From assembly GCA_034521495.1 (NCBI GenBank), contig JAXHMK010000015.1:62001-126000 (forward strand): DNA of 64,000 bases, written 5' to 3'. The stretch's first letter is position 1; each line of letters begins with the position of its first letter. This DNA is from Balneolaceae bacterium (GTDB lineage Bacteria > Bacteroidota > Rhodothermia > Balneolales > Balneolaceae). The notes beneath the pieces are model-generated. The model ran no database searches. It was not told the DNA's origin and saw only the letters and a program-made list of their open reading frames with translations. Made by a program: the position numbers and the translations under genes. Below, one piece after another: positions 43,907 through 52,553 of this stretch.

Positions 43907-44232
43907 AATCAGACTTCTAAGATACGGATCATCTTTGATAAAACTCAATCCCTGTTTGAGCAGTGCTATTAGGATGTTCTTCATTCATCTGTTGATTTAG
44001 GTTATAACTTAGCAATGGTTTTGGTAAATTCTTGCTCTATTAGTTTAGAAGAACCAAAGCAATATTAAATACGCCCGGTTTTGCAAAAAAATTGAACCTA
44101 AGACTTTAAATCCGTGATTGCAGTAGAATAACAACCGCCGTTGCCTGGAATGATTATTTTATTTAAGCTCTTCTTCTTTTCTAATCAAATTACCCTCGAA
44201 AAAATTTAAATCCTCGACTAAACCCGAAAAAA

Positions 44233-44721
44233 ATGCCTTCATTCGATATTGTAAATGAAATCAACGCGCAGGAAGTTGATAATGCGGTAAATAATACGCT
44301 GAAAGAAGTATCAAATCGATACGATTTTAGGGGACTTCACACCGAAGTGGAGTTTGTAAAAAAAGAGAATCGGATTGATATAGTAACGGCTGAAAGCATG
44401 AAGCTGAAAGCCGTAAAAGATATGCTCATCAAACACTTTATTAAACGCGGACTCGAACCCAAAGTTCTTGAGTATGGTTCCGAGGAAGGTACAAGCCAGG
44501 GTCATGTGAAAGTGAGTGCGTCTATCAAAGAGGGGATCGACCGTGAGACGGCCAAGAAAATTGTCAAAGAGATTAAAAACCTGAAATTAAAAGTACAGCC
44601 TGCCATTCAGGATAACCAGGTTCGCGTATCCGGCAAAAAGATCGATGATCTGCAGGAAGTGATTCAGCACCTCAAGAGAAAAGATTTTGGTATACCTCTC
44701 CAGTTCGTGAATATGAAGTGA
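44233..44721 (+). CDS. yajQ: YajQ-family nucleotide/c-di-GMP-binding protein
   Basis: 162 aa. Opens MPSFDIVNEINAQEVDNAVN, followed by RYDFRG, then KHFIKRGLEPKVLEYG, KIVKEIKNLKLKVQPAIQDN and QVRVSGKKIDDLQEVI, the typical YajQ blocks (two ferredoxin-like folds). YajQ binds RNA/nucleotides, and c-di-GMP in Xanthomonas. Stands alone, 260 bp past the tRNA region. Confidence 0.95.
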   Translation: MPSFDIVNEINAQEVDNAVNNTLKEVSNRYDFRGLHTEVEFVKKENRIDIVTAESMKLKAVKDMLIKHFIKRGLEPKVLEYGSEEGTSQGHVKVSASIKEGIDRETAKKIVKEIKNLKLKVQPAIQDNQVRVSGKKIDDLQEVIQHLKRKDFGIPLQFVNMK

Positions 44722-44762
44722 AGCAGGATTCAAGTTTCAGGATGCAAGGTGCAGGGAAAAAA

Positions 44763-44882
44763 TCCCTCCTTGAGGAAGGTGGCTGAAATTTTCGTTTTTG
44801 AAAATTCAGGCGGGAGGTGTAACATAATATGGCTTTGAACACCCCTCCCCCGAAGTGTCGGGGAACTCCCCTCAAGGGGAGA
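44763..44882. repeat. Palindrome-rich intergenic repeat
   Basis: Imperfect hairpins in tandem: CCCTCCTTGAGGAAGG, GAAATTTTC...GAAAATTCAG, CGGGAGG...CCCTCCC, CCCCGAAGTGTCGGGG, and CTCCCCTCAAGGGGAG. It fills the space between the convergent yajQ and TPR genes and looks like a composite of dispersed repeats (compare 1337-1358). It may double as a bidirectional transcription stop. Confidence 0.6.
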
Positions 44883-44885
44883 AAT

Positions 44886-45431
44886 TTACTCTTCTTCCAG
44901 CAGTTCCTTCACGTAGGCGTTCTCAGGATCCATCTTGAGGGCTTGCTCGTAATAAGTTTTGGCCTTTTGATCGTGACCGCCTTTTTTCATCAGGTCGCCC
45001 ATCAGGATCCAGTTTTCAACATCCTGCGGTTCGCTTCGAATTCGGTCTAACAGGTAGGTAATCGCCTCTTGTCCTTTACCGCTCATTAGTTTATAGAGAA
45101 CCAGATTTCGATGTGCCGAGGGGAGATCATCAAGCGAAATAGCTTGATCAAAATCTTCCCTGGCTTTTTCAAGTTCATCTGTGTTCAGATAAGCGTAACC
45201 CCGAAGGTTGTAAAGCCGGCCGGAATCACTCTCCAGCTCAATGGCCTCATTAAGAGATTTAATACTTTGCTCCCACTGGTTAAGCTTTTGCATCACTTCG
45301 CCCTCCAGTGTAAATCCTTCGGGTGCTTCAGGTTTCATTTTCTGAAGCCGCCGTGCAATATCCAGACTTTTATCGAGGTCTTTCTCATGAAGGAGTTCAT
45401 ATCCTTCTTTGTGTTTCTCTTCAAAACTCAT
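44886..45431 (-). CDS. TPR-repeat protein
   Basis: 181 aa, soluble, about four to five tetratricopeptide repeats (e.g. LYNLRGYAYLNTDELEKARE, ENWILMGDLMKKGGHDQKAK followed by YYEQALKMDPENA). A scaffold for protein contacts; partner unknown. Last gene of a tight cluster folB-folK-dNK-small membrane protein-TPR, with a 4-bp overlap to the preceding gene. Confidence 0.85.
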   Translation of the reverse strand: MSFEEKHKEGYELLHEKDLDKSLDIARRLQKMKPEAPEGFTLEGEVMQKLNQWEQSIKSLNEAIELESDSGRLYNLRGYAYLNTDELEKAREDFDQAISLDDLPSAHRNLVLYKLMSGKGQEAITYLLDRIRSEPQDVENWILMGDLMKKGGHDQKAKTYYEQALKMDPENAYVKELLEEE

Positions 45432-45652
45432 GAATTATCTTCTTTTTTAACGTTTTCCGTTATGTCTTCAAATTCCGCGTCTTCAATATCTTCTAATCTC
45501 TGATTTCGGGAATTCGATCTATTTTGATTATTAGGTTGATTAGTAAAATCGCCAAATCGAAATTTTATGGATGATCGCTTCCTGTGTTTAGGGCCGCGGA
45601 TCAGCCGGATTACGATATAAATAAATAACAGTATGAATAACCAGCGTATCAT
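45428..45652 (-). CDS. Small single-pass membrane protein (DUF4834-like)
   Basis: 74 aa. One N-terminal helix (WLFILLFIYIVIRLI), then a basic stretch, then a long polar acidic tail (RLEDIEDAEFEDITENVKKE). This resembles the DUF4834 proteins found in Bacteroidota next to folate/dNK genes, but the match is by pattern only. Its start overlaps the stop of the kinase gene by 1 bp and its own stop overlaps the TPR start. Function unknown. Confidence 0.65.
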   Translation of the reverse strand: MIRWLFILLFIYIVIRLIRGPKHRKRSSIKFRFGDFTNQPNNQNRSNSRNQRLEDIEDAEFEDITENVKKEDNS

Positions 45653-46299
45653 TATGAATCGGGAATAATCTGTATGTGAGTGTTGTTTCGTATCGGTTGT
45701 TCAAATATCTGTTCTTCTAAATATGCAAGATGATCGGGATTGTGCAGAAAATCGACGTTTGTGTTGTTGATAATAATCAACGGTGATTTTTCATAGTGAT
45801 AAAAGAACTGATTATAGGCATCGCTCAACTCTTGCAGATAATCGGGTGTAATATGTTTTTCGTAATCCCTTCCGCGATTTTCAATGTTTTTCAACAATCG
45901 ATCTACCGAACTTTGAAGATAAATAACAAGATCGGGCTTTGCAGATATTCCGGTCATAATCCCGTAAATATTATCATACAAGGCCAGCTCATCTTCATCA
46001 AGGTTCAGTCTTGCAAAGATACGGTCTTTTTCGAAGATATAATCAGATATTACAAACTCGTCAAACAGCTCTTTATTGGTCATTTTTTGTTGCTGTTTAA
46101 ACCGGCTTGCTAAAAACGCAAGCTGTGTCTGAAAAGCATAACGTTTTCGATCCTCATAAAATTTGGGCAGAAACGGATTTTCCTCAAACTTCTCCAAAAC
46201 AAGCCGTGCATTATTTCTCTCAGAAAGAAGCTGTGCGAGAGTTGTTTTGCCGGCACCGATTACCCCTTCAATGGCAATAAAATCAAACTGGTTTGGCAT
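45652..46299 (-). CDS. Deoxynucleoside kinase
   Basis: 215 aa. A P-loop (AIEGVIGAGKTTLAQLL) followed by EKFEENPFLPKFYEDRKRYA and DRIFARLNLDEDE (the DRS-like motif reads EKDRIFA) and a lid NRGRDYEKHI identify the dAK/dGK family. Phosphorylates deoxyadenosine/deoxyguanosine for nucleotide salvage. In Bacteroidota-type genomes it commonly neighbours folK, as here (42 bp). Confidence 0.9.
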   Translation of the reverse strand: MPNQFDFIAIEGVIGAGKTTLAQLLSERNNARLVLEKFEENPFLPKFYEDRKRYAFQTQLAFLASRFKQQQKMTNKELFDEFVISDYIFEKDRIFARLNLDEDELALYDNIYGIMTGISAKPDLVIYLQSSVDRLLKNIENRGRDYEKHITPDYLQELSDAYNQFFYHYEKSPLIIINNTNVDFLHNPDHLAYLEEQIFEQPIRNNTHIQIIPDS

Positions 46300-46341
46300 A
46301 TTCCCTATATTGTTTGTTATTCCGTTTGCAGCCTCTGTGAT

Positions 46342-46830
46342 TTACCAATCAAAATCTGTTTTTTGAAGATCCATCTCAGGTGCATTTTTTACGAGTTCCC
46401 CGATAGACTGATGCTCTACCGGCTCCCGCCAATCACTGTCAATCTCTTGCAGGGGCAGAAGAACAAAAAGCCGATTTTTAAATTCGGGATGCGGAATAAT
46501 AAGGTCTTCCTTCTGAATCACCAAGTCGCCAAAGGTAATCAAATCCAGGTCTATGACGCGCGGTCCCCATCGAACGGGATTTTTTTCGCGACCGCACAAC
46601 TGTTCAAAACTTTTCACCCTTTTCAACAAAACCTTTGGTTCCAGAGTGGTGAAAATTTTCGCTGCAGAGTTTAAAAATGTGTACTTCGCCCCGCCAATTG
46701 GTTCAGACTCCCAAATGGAAGATTTAATAATGTCATCCTCCGAAAGTGATTCCAGGAACTCCCCCGCTTTTTGAATATACGAGAGCCGGTGGCCCATATT
46801 ACTTCCAACCGCAATAATTACCGGTTCCAT
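46342..46830 (-). CDS. folK: HPPK (folate pyrophosphokinase)
   Basis: 162 aa. 2-amino-4-hydroxy-6-hydroxymethyl-dihydropteridine diphosphokinase. Conserved AVGSNMGHRLSYIQKA, ESEPIGGAKYTFLN, and RWGPRVIDLDLITFGD (two catalytic Asps), then IPHPEFKNRLFVLLPL. Feeds the pterin pyrophosphate to FolP (10.8 kb). Its start overlaps folB by 13 bp, so the two are coupled. Confidence 0.95.
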   Translation of the reverse strand: MEPVIIAVGSNMGHRLSYIQKAGEFLESLSEDDIIKSSIWESEPIGGAKYTFLNSAAKIFTTLEPKVLLKRVKSFEQLCGREKNPVRWGPRVIDLDLITFGDLVIQKEDLIIPHPEFKNRLFVLLPLQEIDSDWREPVEHQSIGELVKNAPEMDLQKTDFDW

Positions 46831-47207
46831 GTCATCATAATTTCAGCATATTCGACAGGTACACCGATGGGGGGATTTAGTTTGCGGAGGGAGACAACCA
46901 GTTCTTTTGTGACGGGAGATCGTTCAAATATTTCATTTCCAATACGGCTGCACAGGGTTTCGATCAATTTTTCTGATGATCCGTTAAACACCCGCTGAGC
47001 GACCTCTTTTACAATCTCATAATTGAATGTTTGATCCAGGTCATTTCCATTAATGGAGTTTTTAAAATTGCCTTTAGCAATCACATCCAGTTCAAAGTGA
47101 TTTCCCTCCTGGCGTTCTTCGTCGTAATAACCGTGCTTTCCGGTAAATTCCAGGGATTTTAGAGTAATTGTATCCAAATGCAGATGGTTTATTGCGTTCT
47201 GGATCAA
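46818..47207 (-). CDS. folB: Dihydroneopterin aldolase
   Basis: 129 aa. LDTITLKSLEFTGKHGYYDE (catalytic region), FELDVIAKGNF, TFNYEIVKEVAQRVFNG and LRKLNPPIGVPVEYAEIMMT are FolB signatures. Converts dihydroneopterin to the hydroxymethyl pterin used by FolK. First gene of the folB-folK-dNK cluster; an earlier Met five codons in is unlikely given the conserved N-terminus. Confidence 0.93.
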   Translation of the reverse strand: MIQNAINHLHLDTITLKSLEFTGKHGYYDEERQEGNHFELDVIAKGNFKNSINGNDLDQTFNYEIVKEVAQRVFNGSSEKLIETLCSRIGNEIFERSPVTKELVVSLRKLNPPIGVPVEYAEIMMTWNR

Positions 47208-47285
47208 AGATAAGAAGATACGTTTTCAGAATCGAATATTGAGTGAAATCACAAATTCCAAGCACCAATTTTCAAACAGTTTATA

Positions 47286-47445
47286 GCGCAAGCGTCTCGG
47301 TTGTGCTTTTATAAGGGGGCACAAGTGAGACACTTGCGCCATCTGGGTCCCGTAAAATCGAAATGCCCAAAATAGTTAAAGATTAGAGCACGAGCGAGTC
47401 TACTACGCCAAAGGCTTCGTTGACCATGGACGCTCGCGCTATCTC
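47286..47445. repeat. Dispersed repeat R3, copy 2
   Basis: Begins with a long imperfect hairpin (47286-47306 with 47319-47339, 18 of 21 paired) and ends with GACGCTCGCGCTATCTC. Inverted relative to copy 1 (1854-1959) and with extra bases between the two blocks. Fills the gap between folB and the DUF1080 gene. Confidence 0.65.
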
Positions 47446-47466
47446 AAAGGTTTGATATTTGGTCAT

Positions 47467-48318
47467 TTATTCATAGACGCAATCACTTGGCTTCGATTTC
47501 ACATAGTACGATTTGTAGTTCGAAGCAGCCTCATCCATACACCCTTCCAGGTTAAGTACCCGAATAGATCTGAACTCTGTAGGATGACTTTCGGATTGTA
47601 CGGCAATGTAGCCACCGGTCAGTGGAGTACCGTCATCCAGTTGTGGATTTGTGTATTCTAAAACCAGTTCTCCGTTAATTTTATGTTGAATGAGAGAATC
47701 GCCATAAGCAATTAACTCGGCCGTTACCCATTCGTTTCCCAGGTTTGTAGGTCCGTTTGAGGAGATGCAGTGATCCGTAATGAGTTCTCCATCCACAACA
47801 ACATGAGTTCCCGGAGTGCAGACGTTTCCGTTGATTCGTTGCGTAGAGTCATCCTCAACACCAAGCAGTTGAAATTCAATGGAGTTCGGAAATTCCTGGT
47901 CTAATGTAACGCTGTCCGGCGGCTGAGAGTGAAACATAATTCCGTTATTCATAAATGCCCAGCCGGGTCCGCCCTCAACCTGTTCCCCGGGAAACCGATA
48001 TTCGGCAATTAAACGATAGGTTGAAAAGGGTTCTTCGTAATAGATGTGACCAAATTGACCGCCGAATTCCTCGTAGCCATCATACCGGTTGATCAAATTC
48101 CCATTTTCAACACGAAATGTATTAGCATAATTTTCACCGAGTTCGTGATGGGTTATTTTAACTGTCCAGTTGTCGAGATTTTCTCCGTTAAACAGTTCAA
48201 TCCAATTCTCATGGCTCGCTTCTTCGGCAGTTTGACTTTGCTTATTGCAGGAAACAAATTGAAAAATTAAAAAAGACAGGAGTAGATATGGCAGAAATTT
48301 TTTATCTGGTGTATGCAT
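47467..48318 (-). CDS. DUF1080 (3-keto-disaccharide hydrolase-like) lipoprotein
   Basis: 283 aa. Lipobox FQFVSCNK (Cys 24). Core WIELFNGENLDNWTVKITHH, followed by GHIYYEEPFSTYRLIAEYRF, NNGIMFHSQPP, EFQLLG and IQHKINGELVLEYTNP, as in DUF1080/LamG-like glycan proteins of Planctomycetes and Bacteroidota. Probably acts on an oxidised sugar or glycoside in the periplasm or at the surface. An unusual C-terminal Cys-containing tail (LEGCMDEAASNYKSYYVKSK) resembles a short calcium/Cys-type adhesion repeat. Confidence 0.87.
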   Translation of the reverse strand: MHTPDKKFLPYLLLSFLIFQFVSCNKQSQTAEEASHENWIELFNGENLDNWTVKITHHELGENYANTFRVENGNLINRYDGYEEFGGQFGHIYYEEPFSTYRLIAEYRFPGEQVEGGPGWAFMNNGIMFHSQPPDSVTLDQEFPNSIEFQLLGVEDDSTQRINGNVCTPGTHVVVDGELITDHCISSNGPTNLGNEWVTAELIAYGDSLIQHKINGELVLEYTNPQLDDGTPLTGGYIAVQSESHPTEFRSIRVLNLEGCMDEAASNYKSYYVKSKPSDCVYE

Positions 48319-48341
48319 GATTTTATCACATTTTAGATTGA

Positions 48342-48366
48342 GTCGGCTATGAATAAGGTAGCCGAC
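48342..48366. terminator. Hairpin between membrane protein and DUF1080 genes
   Basis: GTCGGCTA / TAGCCGAC, perfect 8-bp stem with a 9-nt loop. There is no clear T-run on either strand, so it is a possible weak or Rho-assisted terminator for the membrane-protein gene. Confidence 0.4.
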
Positions 48367-48407
48367 CCAATATAAATAACCAAGAGGATCAATATATTAA
48401 TGAATTA

Positions 48408-49418
48408 TCAAGCAGACTCCGAGTCCTGTTGATCCAGGTTTTGTACCTCCTCAACGTGATCCAATTTCAGGTAATCGGTCAGATCTTCCTGCAGATCTTC
48501 GGCAATAGATTCGGGATAGGTAATTTTAGTATAGAAAACGGTAAAGTAGATCACTTTTACAGATGTAACCATCCGTTCGAAAAAAGAGCTGAAGAGTTTA
48601 CCAATATAAATAGCACCTACAAGGGGGATCCAGGAAAATACGATCCCATTTAATGGAAAATCGGGATTGTTGAAGTTAAACTCTTGCGAAGGCATTGCAT
48701 TTCCAAACAAGATACCGGCGCCAAGTGATAACAGAATGAGGATAAAGTAAACAGGACCTACAACTCTGCCTACTATTTTACCCAGGAAGTCGATACCAAA
48801 TACACCCACAAGTGTTTCTGGTACCTGGTCTTTTAATTTTTTCATCTTTTCCACGGCTGGTTTTATATCGAGCTTATCGATTGCAACTGAAGGGAGCAGG
48901 TAGTGATTGACCAAATCCCAAACCTCTCCAAGTCCGGAGATGATAAGATTAATGATGCCACTTAGTAATCCCTGCTTGCCGGATGATTTTGACTTACTGG
49001 CAATAGCCATCCCGATATCAATCCAGGCCATTTTTCTAACTTGCGACTTGAGTTCTTTTGAGATCGCTACGCTTTGTTTATAAGACGGATCGTGTCCGGT
49101 AATTGCTTTGTAAACAATCCAGCTCATCCGTATTTCCTGTTTGTTGAAGTAGAAATACTTATAGAGAAACAGCAAAAAAGCGAAAAAGAAAAGAAGCCCT
49201 GCAAAGGGAAGATCATACCAAAAACTAAAAACGAAATAGAAAAAGAATGAGACCATCAGAAAGGTATAAATCATCATTCTGTAGAATGGTTTAAGGATAT
49301 CATCATCCCTGCCGATGACCACAAACGTGTTTTTAAACAGATGGAAAACGGAGGTCATCCGCTTCTTGAAGGATAGTTTATCAAAGGATTGGGCTGCTTT
49401 TTGGAAATCGAAACTCAT
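48408..49418 (-). CDS. Polytopic membrane protein of unknown function
   Basis: 336 aa, not recognised. Predicted membrane helices at about residues 47-70 (MMIYTFLMVSFFFYFVFSFW), 72-92 (PFAGLLFFFAFLLFLYKYF), 215-240 (VVGPVYFILILLSLGAGILF) and 255-280 (GIVFSWIPLVGAIYIGKLF), with a cytoplasmic middle. The C-terminus is acidic (HVEEVQNLDQQDSESA). No enzyme motif seen. Upstream of the DUF1080 gene on the same strand. Confidence 0.7.
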   Translation of the reverse strand: MSFDFQKAAQSFDKLSFKKRMTSVFHLFKNTFVVIGRDDDILKPFYRMMIYTFLMVSFFFYFVFSFWYDLPFAGLLFFFAFLLFLYKYFYFNKQEIRMSWIVYKAITGHDPSYKQSVAISKELKSQVRKMAWIDIGMAIASKSKSSGKQGLLSGIINLIISGLGEVWDLVNHYLLPSVAIDKLDIKPAVEKMKKLKDQVPETLVGVFGIDFLGKIVGRVVGPVYFILILLSLGAGILFGNAMPSQEFNFNNPDFPLNGIVFSWIPLVGAIYIGKLFSSFFERMVTSVKVIYFTVFYTKITYPESIAEDLQEDLTDYLKLDHVEEVQNLDQQDSESA

Positions 49419-49692
49419 AAAGAATGTTATGGTTAGTTTGTATTTGTTGGTTAAGAAAAAGAGTATAAGGTATTTTAAAGGGGGCGTAAAATTATGTAAA
49501 CATGTACATGATTATAGGTTTGTAGATTATAAAAATTGGGGCCTCTGAGTTGCCTGTTATATTATGCGAATGATTTGTGAGAATTAGCCCGAATTTGTGG
49601 AAAGTTTTTCAATTTTATTTCAAACGGATGAGAGATTTATGCGTCTAATAAACAAGAGAAACAAGAAAAACCCAAAAATAGAGGTGAGAATT

Positions 49693-50442
49693 ATGAAAGC
49701 GATAAAAAAAGCAATTTTGTTAACTGTATGTTTAATGATGGGAGCTCTTTCACAAGTGCTTGCACAACCAATGAACCGGGCTGGATTGAACGCACCCGGA
49801 ATTCAGTATATAATAACCCAACATGGTGATGATCTGCAATTATCTGATGATCAAAAAAATGAGCTGATTGCTCTGCAAATTGAGCATAGAAATGAATTCA
49901 GATCACAAAATCGGCCAATGATGCAAAACCGAAAGAGTGATTTTCGAAGAGGACGAAATAACGGCCGGCGAGGTCCCGGAGATCGGGGTTTCAGTAATGC
50001 CAATCCACAGTTTATGCAAGCCCGCTTTGATGCGAGAATGCAGATGAGGCAAGACGTTTTAGATATTTTGTCAGATGAACAAGTTGAACAGCTTACAACT
50101 ATAATGACGGAACAAGCTGAAAGAGCGCATGAATTTCGTACATTTCGGCATGAGTATATTATAGAGGAAGCCGGTATAGAGGGCGAAAAAGCCGACCAGG
50201 TGCTGAGCTTGTTGAATGCCCAAAGTGCCGGCAGATTGGATATGGCTAAACAAAGAATTCAGAATCCAACAGAAGTAAATCAGGATTTATGGAGTAGCCA
50301 TTTTGAAAGAATGAGAGAAACCAATGATCAACTTCAAAATATATTGACGGTTAATGAATATCAGGAATTGCGTCAAAATATGGGATTTGGTAAACGTGGT
50401 GATGGAAATGGTAACCGTGCATCCCGAAGATGGAACCGGTAA
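49693..50442 (+). CDS. CpxP/Spy-like periplasmic stress protein
   Basis: 249 aa from ATG 49693. This start is preceded by a good Shine-Dalgarno (GAGGTGAG) and opens a signal peptide (KKAILLTVCLMMGALSQVLA). Two helical blocks with LTxxQ-like motifs follow: LSDDQKNELIALQIEHR and LSDEQVEQLTTIMTEQ, with a basic Arg/Asn-rich loop between (RRGRNNGRRGPGDR). The layout fits Spy/CpxP-type periplasmic chaperone-sensors. Lies directly upstream of an ECF sigma factor and is probably part of its cassette. Confidence 0.72.
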   Translation: MKAIKKAILLTVCLMMGALSQVLAQPMNRAGLNAPGIQYIITQHGDDLQLSDDQKNELIALQIEHRNEFRSQNRPMMQNRKSDFRRGRNNGRRGPGDRGFSNANPQFMQARFDARMQMRQDVLDILSDEQVEQLTTIMTEQAERAHEFRTFRHEYIIEEAGIEGEKADQVLSLLNAQSAGRLDMAKQRIQNPTEVNQDLWSSHFERMRETNDQLQNILTVNEYQELRQNMGFGKRGDGNGNRASRRWNR

Positions 50443-50497
50443 TTCAGAGCTGAGTTGTCCGTGTGGTACGGATTGGAAACCGTGGAGGCGTTAAGGG

Positions 50498-51013
50498 ATG
50501 GGCAGAGATGATTGGTTTGAAAAACAGATCGATGAGCTTTACCCTCGCCTCCATAGGTCTATGAAAGCGTATCTTGCGGGGTCGGAAGTTGAAGCGGAGG
50601 ATATTTTGCAGGAAACATTTTTGAAAGCATACAAAAATCTCGACCAGTTTGAAGGGAACTCGAACATGTACACCTGGCTCTATTCAATTGCAAGGAATAA
50701 GTGTATAGATGAGTTTCGAAAGCGAAAACATGAATCAAAAAGAAGTTCTGTTCCTGTTGAAGAATATGAAATTGAGTCCGATGAGTTTAAAACAAAAGAT
50801 CAGCATGAGGATGTGGAACTGCTTAAAAAAGCAATTTCGGAATTACCGGAGTTGCTGCGAAGCATTGTTATAATGAAATCGATTGACGGACTTACATATC
50901 CGGAAATTTCAAAGGTGACAGGAGTTAACGAACAAACATTAAAAAACAGAATGTTCAGGGCACGAAAACAGTTAGCTAAAACTCTAAAACAGACAGGGAT
51001 TGATCAATCATGA
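50498..51013 (+). CDS. ECF RNA polymerase sigma factor
   Basis: 171 aa. Sigma region 2 (EAEDILQETFLKAYKNLDQF, MYTWLYSIARNKCIDEFRKR) and region 4 (ELPELLRSIVIMKSIDGLTY, EISKVTGVNEQTLKNRMFRA). Its stop overlaps the anti-sigma gene by 4 bp. Group IV sigma for an envelope stress regulon, by context. Confidence 0.94.
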   Translation: MGRDDWFEKQIDELYPRLHRSMKAYLAGSEVEAEDILQETFLKAYKNLDQFEGNSNMYTWLYSIARNKCIDEFRKRKHESKRSSVPVEEYEIESDEFKTKDQHEDVELLKKAISELPELLRSIVIMKSIDGLTYPEISKVTGVNEQTLKNRMFRARKQLAKTLKQTGIDQS

Positions 51014-51462
51014 AAAAAGAAGAAATTGAGCGGTTAATCGTAGATGCCTCCGATGGTTTATTGAGTACAGGGCAGATGCAAGAGCTGGAAGATGAACTTC
51101 GAAATCATCCTGAACTCCTTGAAGATTACCGCACCATTATGAATCTGCCGGATTTAACTGAGTTGTATCAAACGGATTCAGAACCCAGCAGGCACAGATC
51201 ATCTATCCAATCAATTAAACAGAGAATTCGGGAGATCTCCAGTGATGGAGAATCTTTTGAGATGATTACACTGGAATGGTTTCGCCGATACGCACTGGCT
51301 GCATCTATAGCCATTTTTGCAATCACGTCTGTGTTTTCTCTGATTCAATCGCAGGAGGCAGAAACCGATTCTGAAATGGTTGCAGCTGAATATTTTTACC
51401 CTGCAGATGAAAGTATAACTGACAGTTATGTTCTCTACCTGGAGGAAATGAATGAACAATAA
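51010..51462 (+). CDS. Anti-sigma factor, membrane-anchored
   Basis: 150 aa. The N-terminal cytoplasmic part (DASDGLLSTGQMQELEDELR then NHPELLEDYRTIMN) resembles zinc-less anti-sigma domains, followed by one membrane helix (YALAASIAIFAITSVFSLIQ, residues ~93-113) and a short periplasmic tail. Coupled to the sigma gene by a 4-bp overlap. Expected to hold the sigma factor inactive until envelope stress. Confidence 0.82.
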   Translation: MKKEEIERLIVDASDGLLSTGQMQELEDELRNHPELLEDYRTIMNLPDLTELYQTDSEPSRHRSSIQSIKQRIREISSDGESFEMITLEWFRRYALAASIAIFAITSVFSLIQSQEAETDSEMVAAEYFYPADESITDSYVLYLEEMNEQ

Positions 51463-51473
51463 ATACCAACATT

Positions 51474-51926
51474 ATGAATATTAAGAGTAAAGCACTGTTA
51501 GCCTATGTGGTAATTTTCCTTGTTGGAGGTGCATCAGGCTATTTATTAAATGAGGCAGTGAGCCCGGAACTTCCTACAGATAGATTTGAAAGAGGACGCG
51601 GAATGAGTAATGATTTTTCTGATTTCGGTGAGGGGGATGTTCCTCAAAGAATAAAAAACTTTATGATTGACCGTTTAGATCTCCGGGATGAGCAGGTAGA
51701 TCCGTTTTTTGAAATCCAGTCGGAGCATATGAAAGAAGTTTTTAGTGTGATAGGTGAGCACAGAAGTAGTGAAATGGATACTCTCCGCCAGATGTATGCC
51801 GGCTTTATTGATGATGTTGATGAGGTTCTGACGGCTGAGCAGATAAAAAAATTAAACAGTTTTGCTCACCCGGATTCAGTTCGAAAATGGCGGATGCAAC
51901 ACCGCAGACAAGGAAGGCGGTGGTAG
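51474..51926 (+). CDS. Membrane-anchored CpxP/Spy-like protein
   Basis: 150 aa. An N-terminal anchor helix (ALLAYVVIFLVGGASGYLL) precedes a periplasmic helical domain with LDLRDEQVDPFFEIQSEH, EHMKEVFSVIGEHR and LTAEQIKKLNSF, similar to periplasmic metal/stress sensors of the ZraP/CnrX type. Follows the anti-sigma gene by 11 bp. With the upstream CpxP-like gene it brackets the sigma/anti-sigma pair, so it may be the input sensor. Confidence 0.7.
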   Translation: MNIKSKALLAYVVIFLVGGASGYLLNEAVSPELPTDRFERGRGMSNDFSDFGEGDVPQRIKNFMIDRLDLRDEQVDPFFEIQSEHMKEVFSVIGEHRSSEMDTLRQMYAGFIDDVDEVLTAEQIKKLNSFAHPDSVRKWRMQHRRQGRRW

Positions 51927-51978
51927 TAAATTACCCCGAATTTATTCAGACAAATATGGCGAAATCGCCGCAGATATT

Positions 51979-52353
51979 TTAAGCTTCAACAACATCGTTC
52001 AAAAGCTGCTCGATAGTACTCAGCAATTCAGCTTTTGAAATCGGCTTTGTAAGCAGATCTGAAGGACTCATTGACAGTGCCTCGTCGTGAAGTTCAGATT
52101 TTGTTAAAGCCGTAATGAAAATGACCGGCATTGAATGGCTTTTTCTCACAATTTTCATTGTTTCAATGCCATTCATATCCCCATTTATAAAAATATCCAT
52201 CAGAATGATGTCTGGTACATCAATTTTTAACTGTTCGAGAACTTCCTCACCGGATCGGCATACGGCAGTAACTGTAAATGCTTCACTTTCCAGCATCTTT
52301 TTTACAACCGTAGACTGAATGTGACAATCCTCAACGATTAGTACACGTTTCAT
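51979..52353 (-). CDS. Stand-alone response regulator receiver
   Basis: 124 aa, a CheY-like receiver with no output domain. Acidic pocket Asp9 (IVEDC), phospho-acceptor Asp53 (IILMDIFI), Thr81 (VIFITALT) and Lys103 (LLTKPIS) are all present. It probably works by protein contact or in a phosphorelay; the partner kinase is not in the window. Convergent with the stress cassette. Confidence 0.93.
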   Translation of the reverse strand: MKRVLIVEDCHIQSTVVKKMLESEAFTVTAVCRSGEEVLEQLKIDVPDIILMDIFINGDMNGIETMKIVRKSHSMPVIFITALTKSELHDEALSMSPSDLLTKPISKAELLSTIEQLLNDVVEA

Positions 52354-52553
52354 AGATTATTTAATTAATCTGAAAATAGATTATTCCTGATGCTTGCTAA
52401 ACCAACGTCTATTTTATTTTAATGTAATAAAAGCGAATAAATTTTCACAGAAAAGTAAGCATTCATTTAACGAATTATTAGAAAAGAATTAAAAATTTGT
52501 TAAGCTGTCTTAACGAAAGGCATCAGAATCAGTTTGCTGTGGAGGAGAGTACG
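52354..52553. other. AT-rich region between divergent regulator genes
   Basis: AT-rich, holding the promoters of the receiver gene (minus) and of the ECF sigma gene (plus). No repeat or frame recognised before the small plus-strand frame at 52554. Confidence 0.4.

Noticed and set aside
43658-43984. Reading frames on both strands across the tRNA region (with FEPATPRPPAE and DVAQSGRA-type peptides)
   Set aside because: These peptides are the well-known artefact of translating tRNA genes; the region is tRNA-Pro plus a decayed copy.
31198-44232. A single integrative element ending at tRNA-Pro
   Set aside because: No integrase and no second copy of the tRNA 3' end at the far side were found; the zone looks like separate acquisitions.
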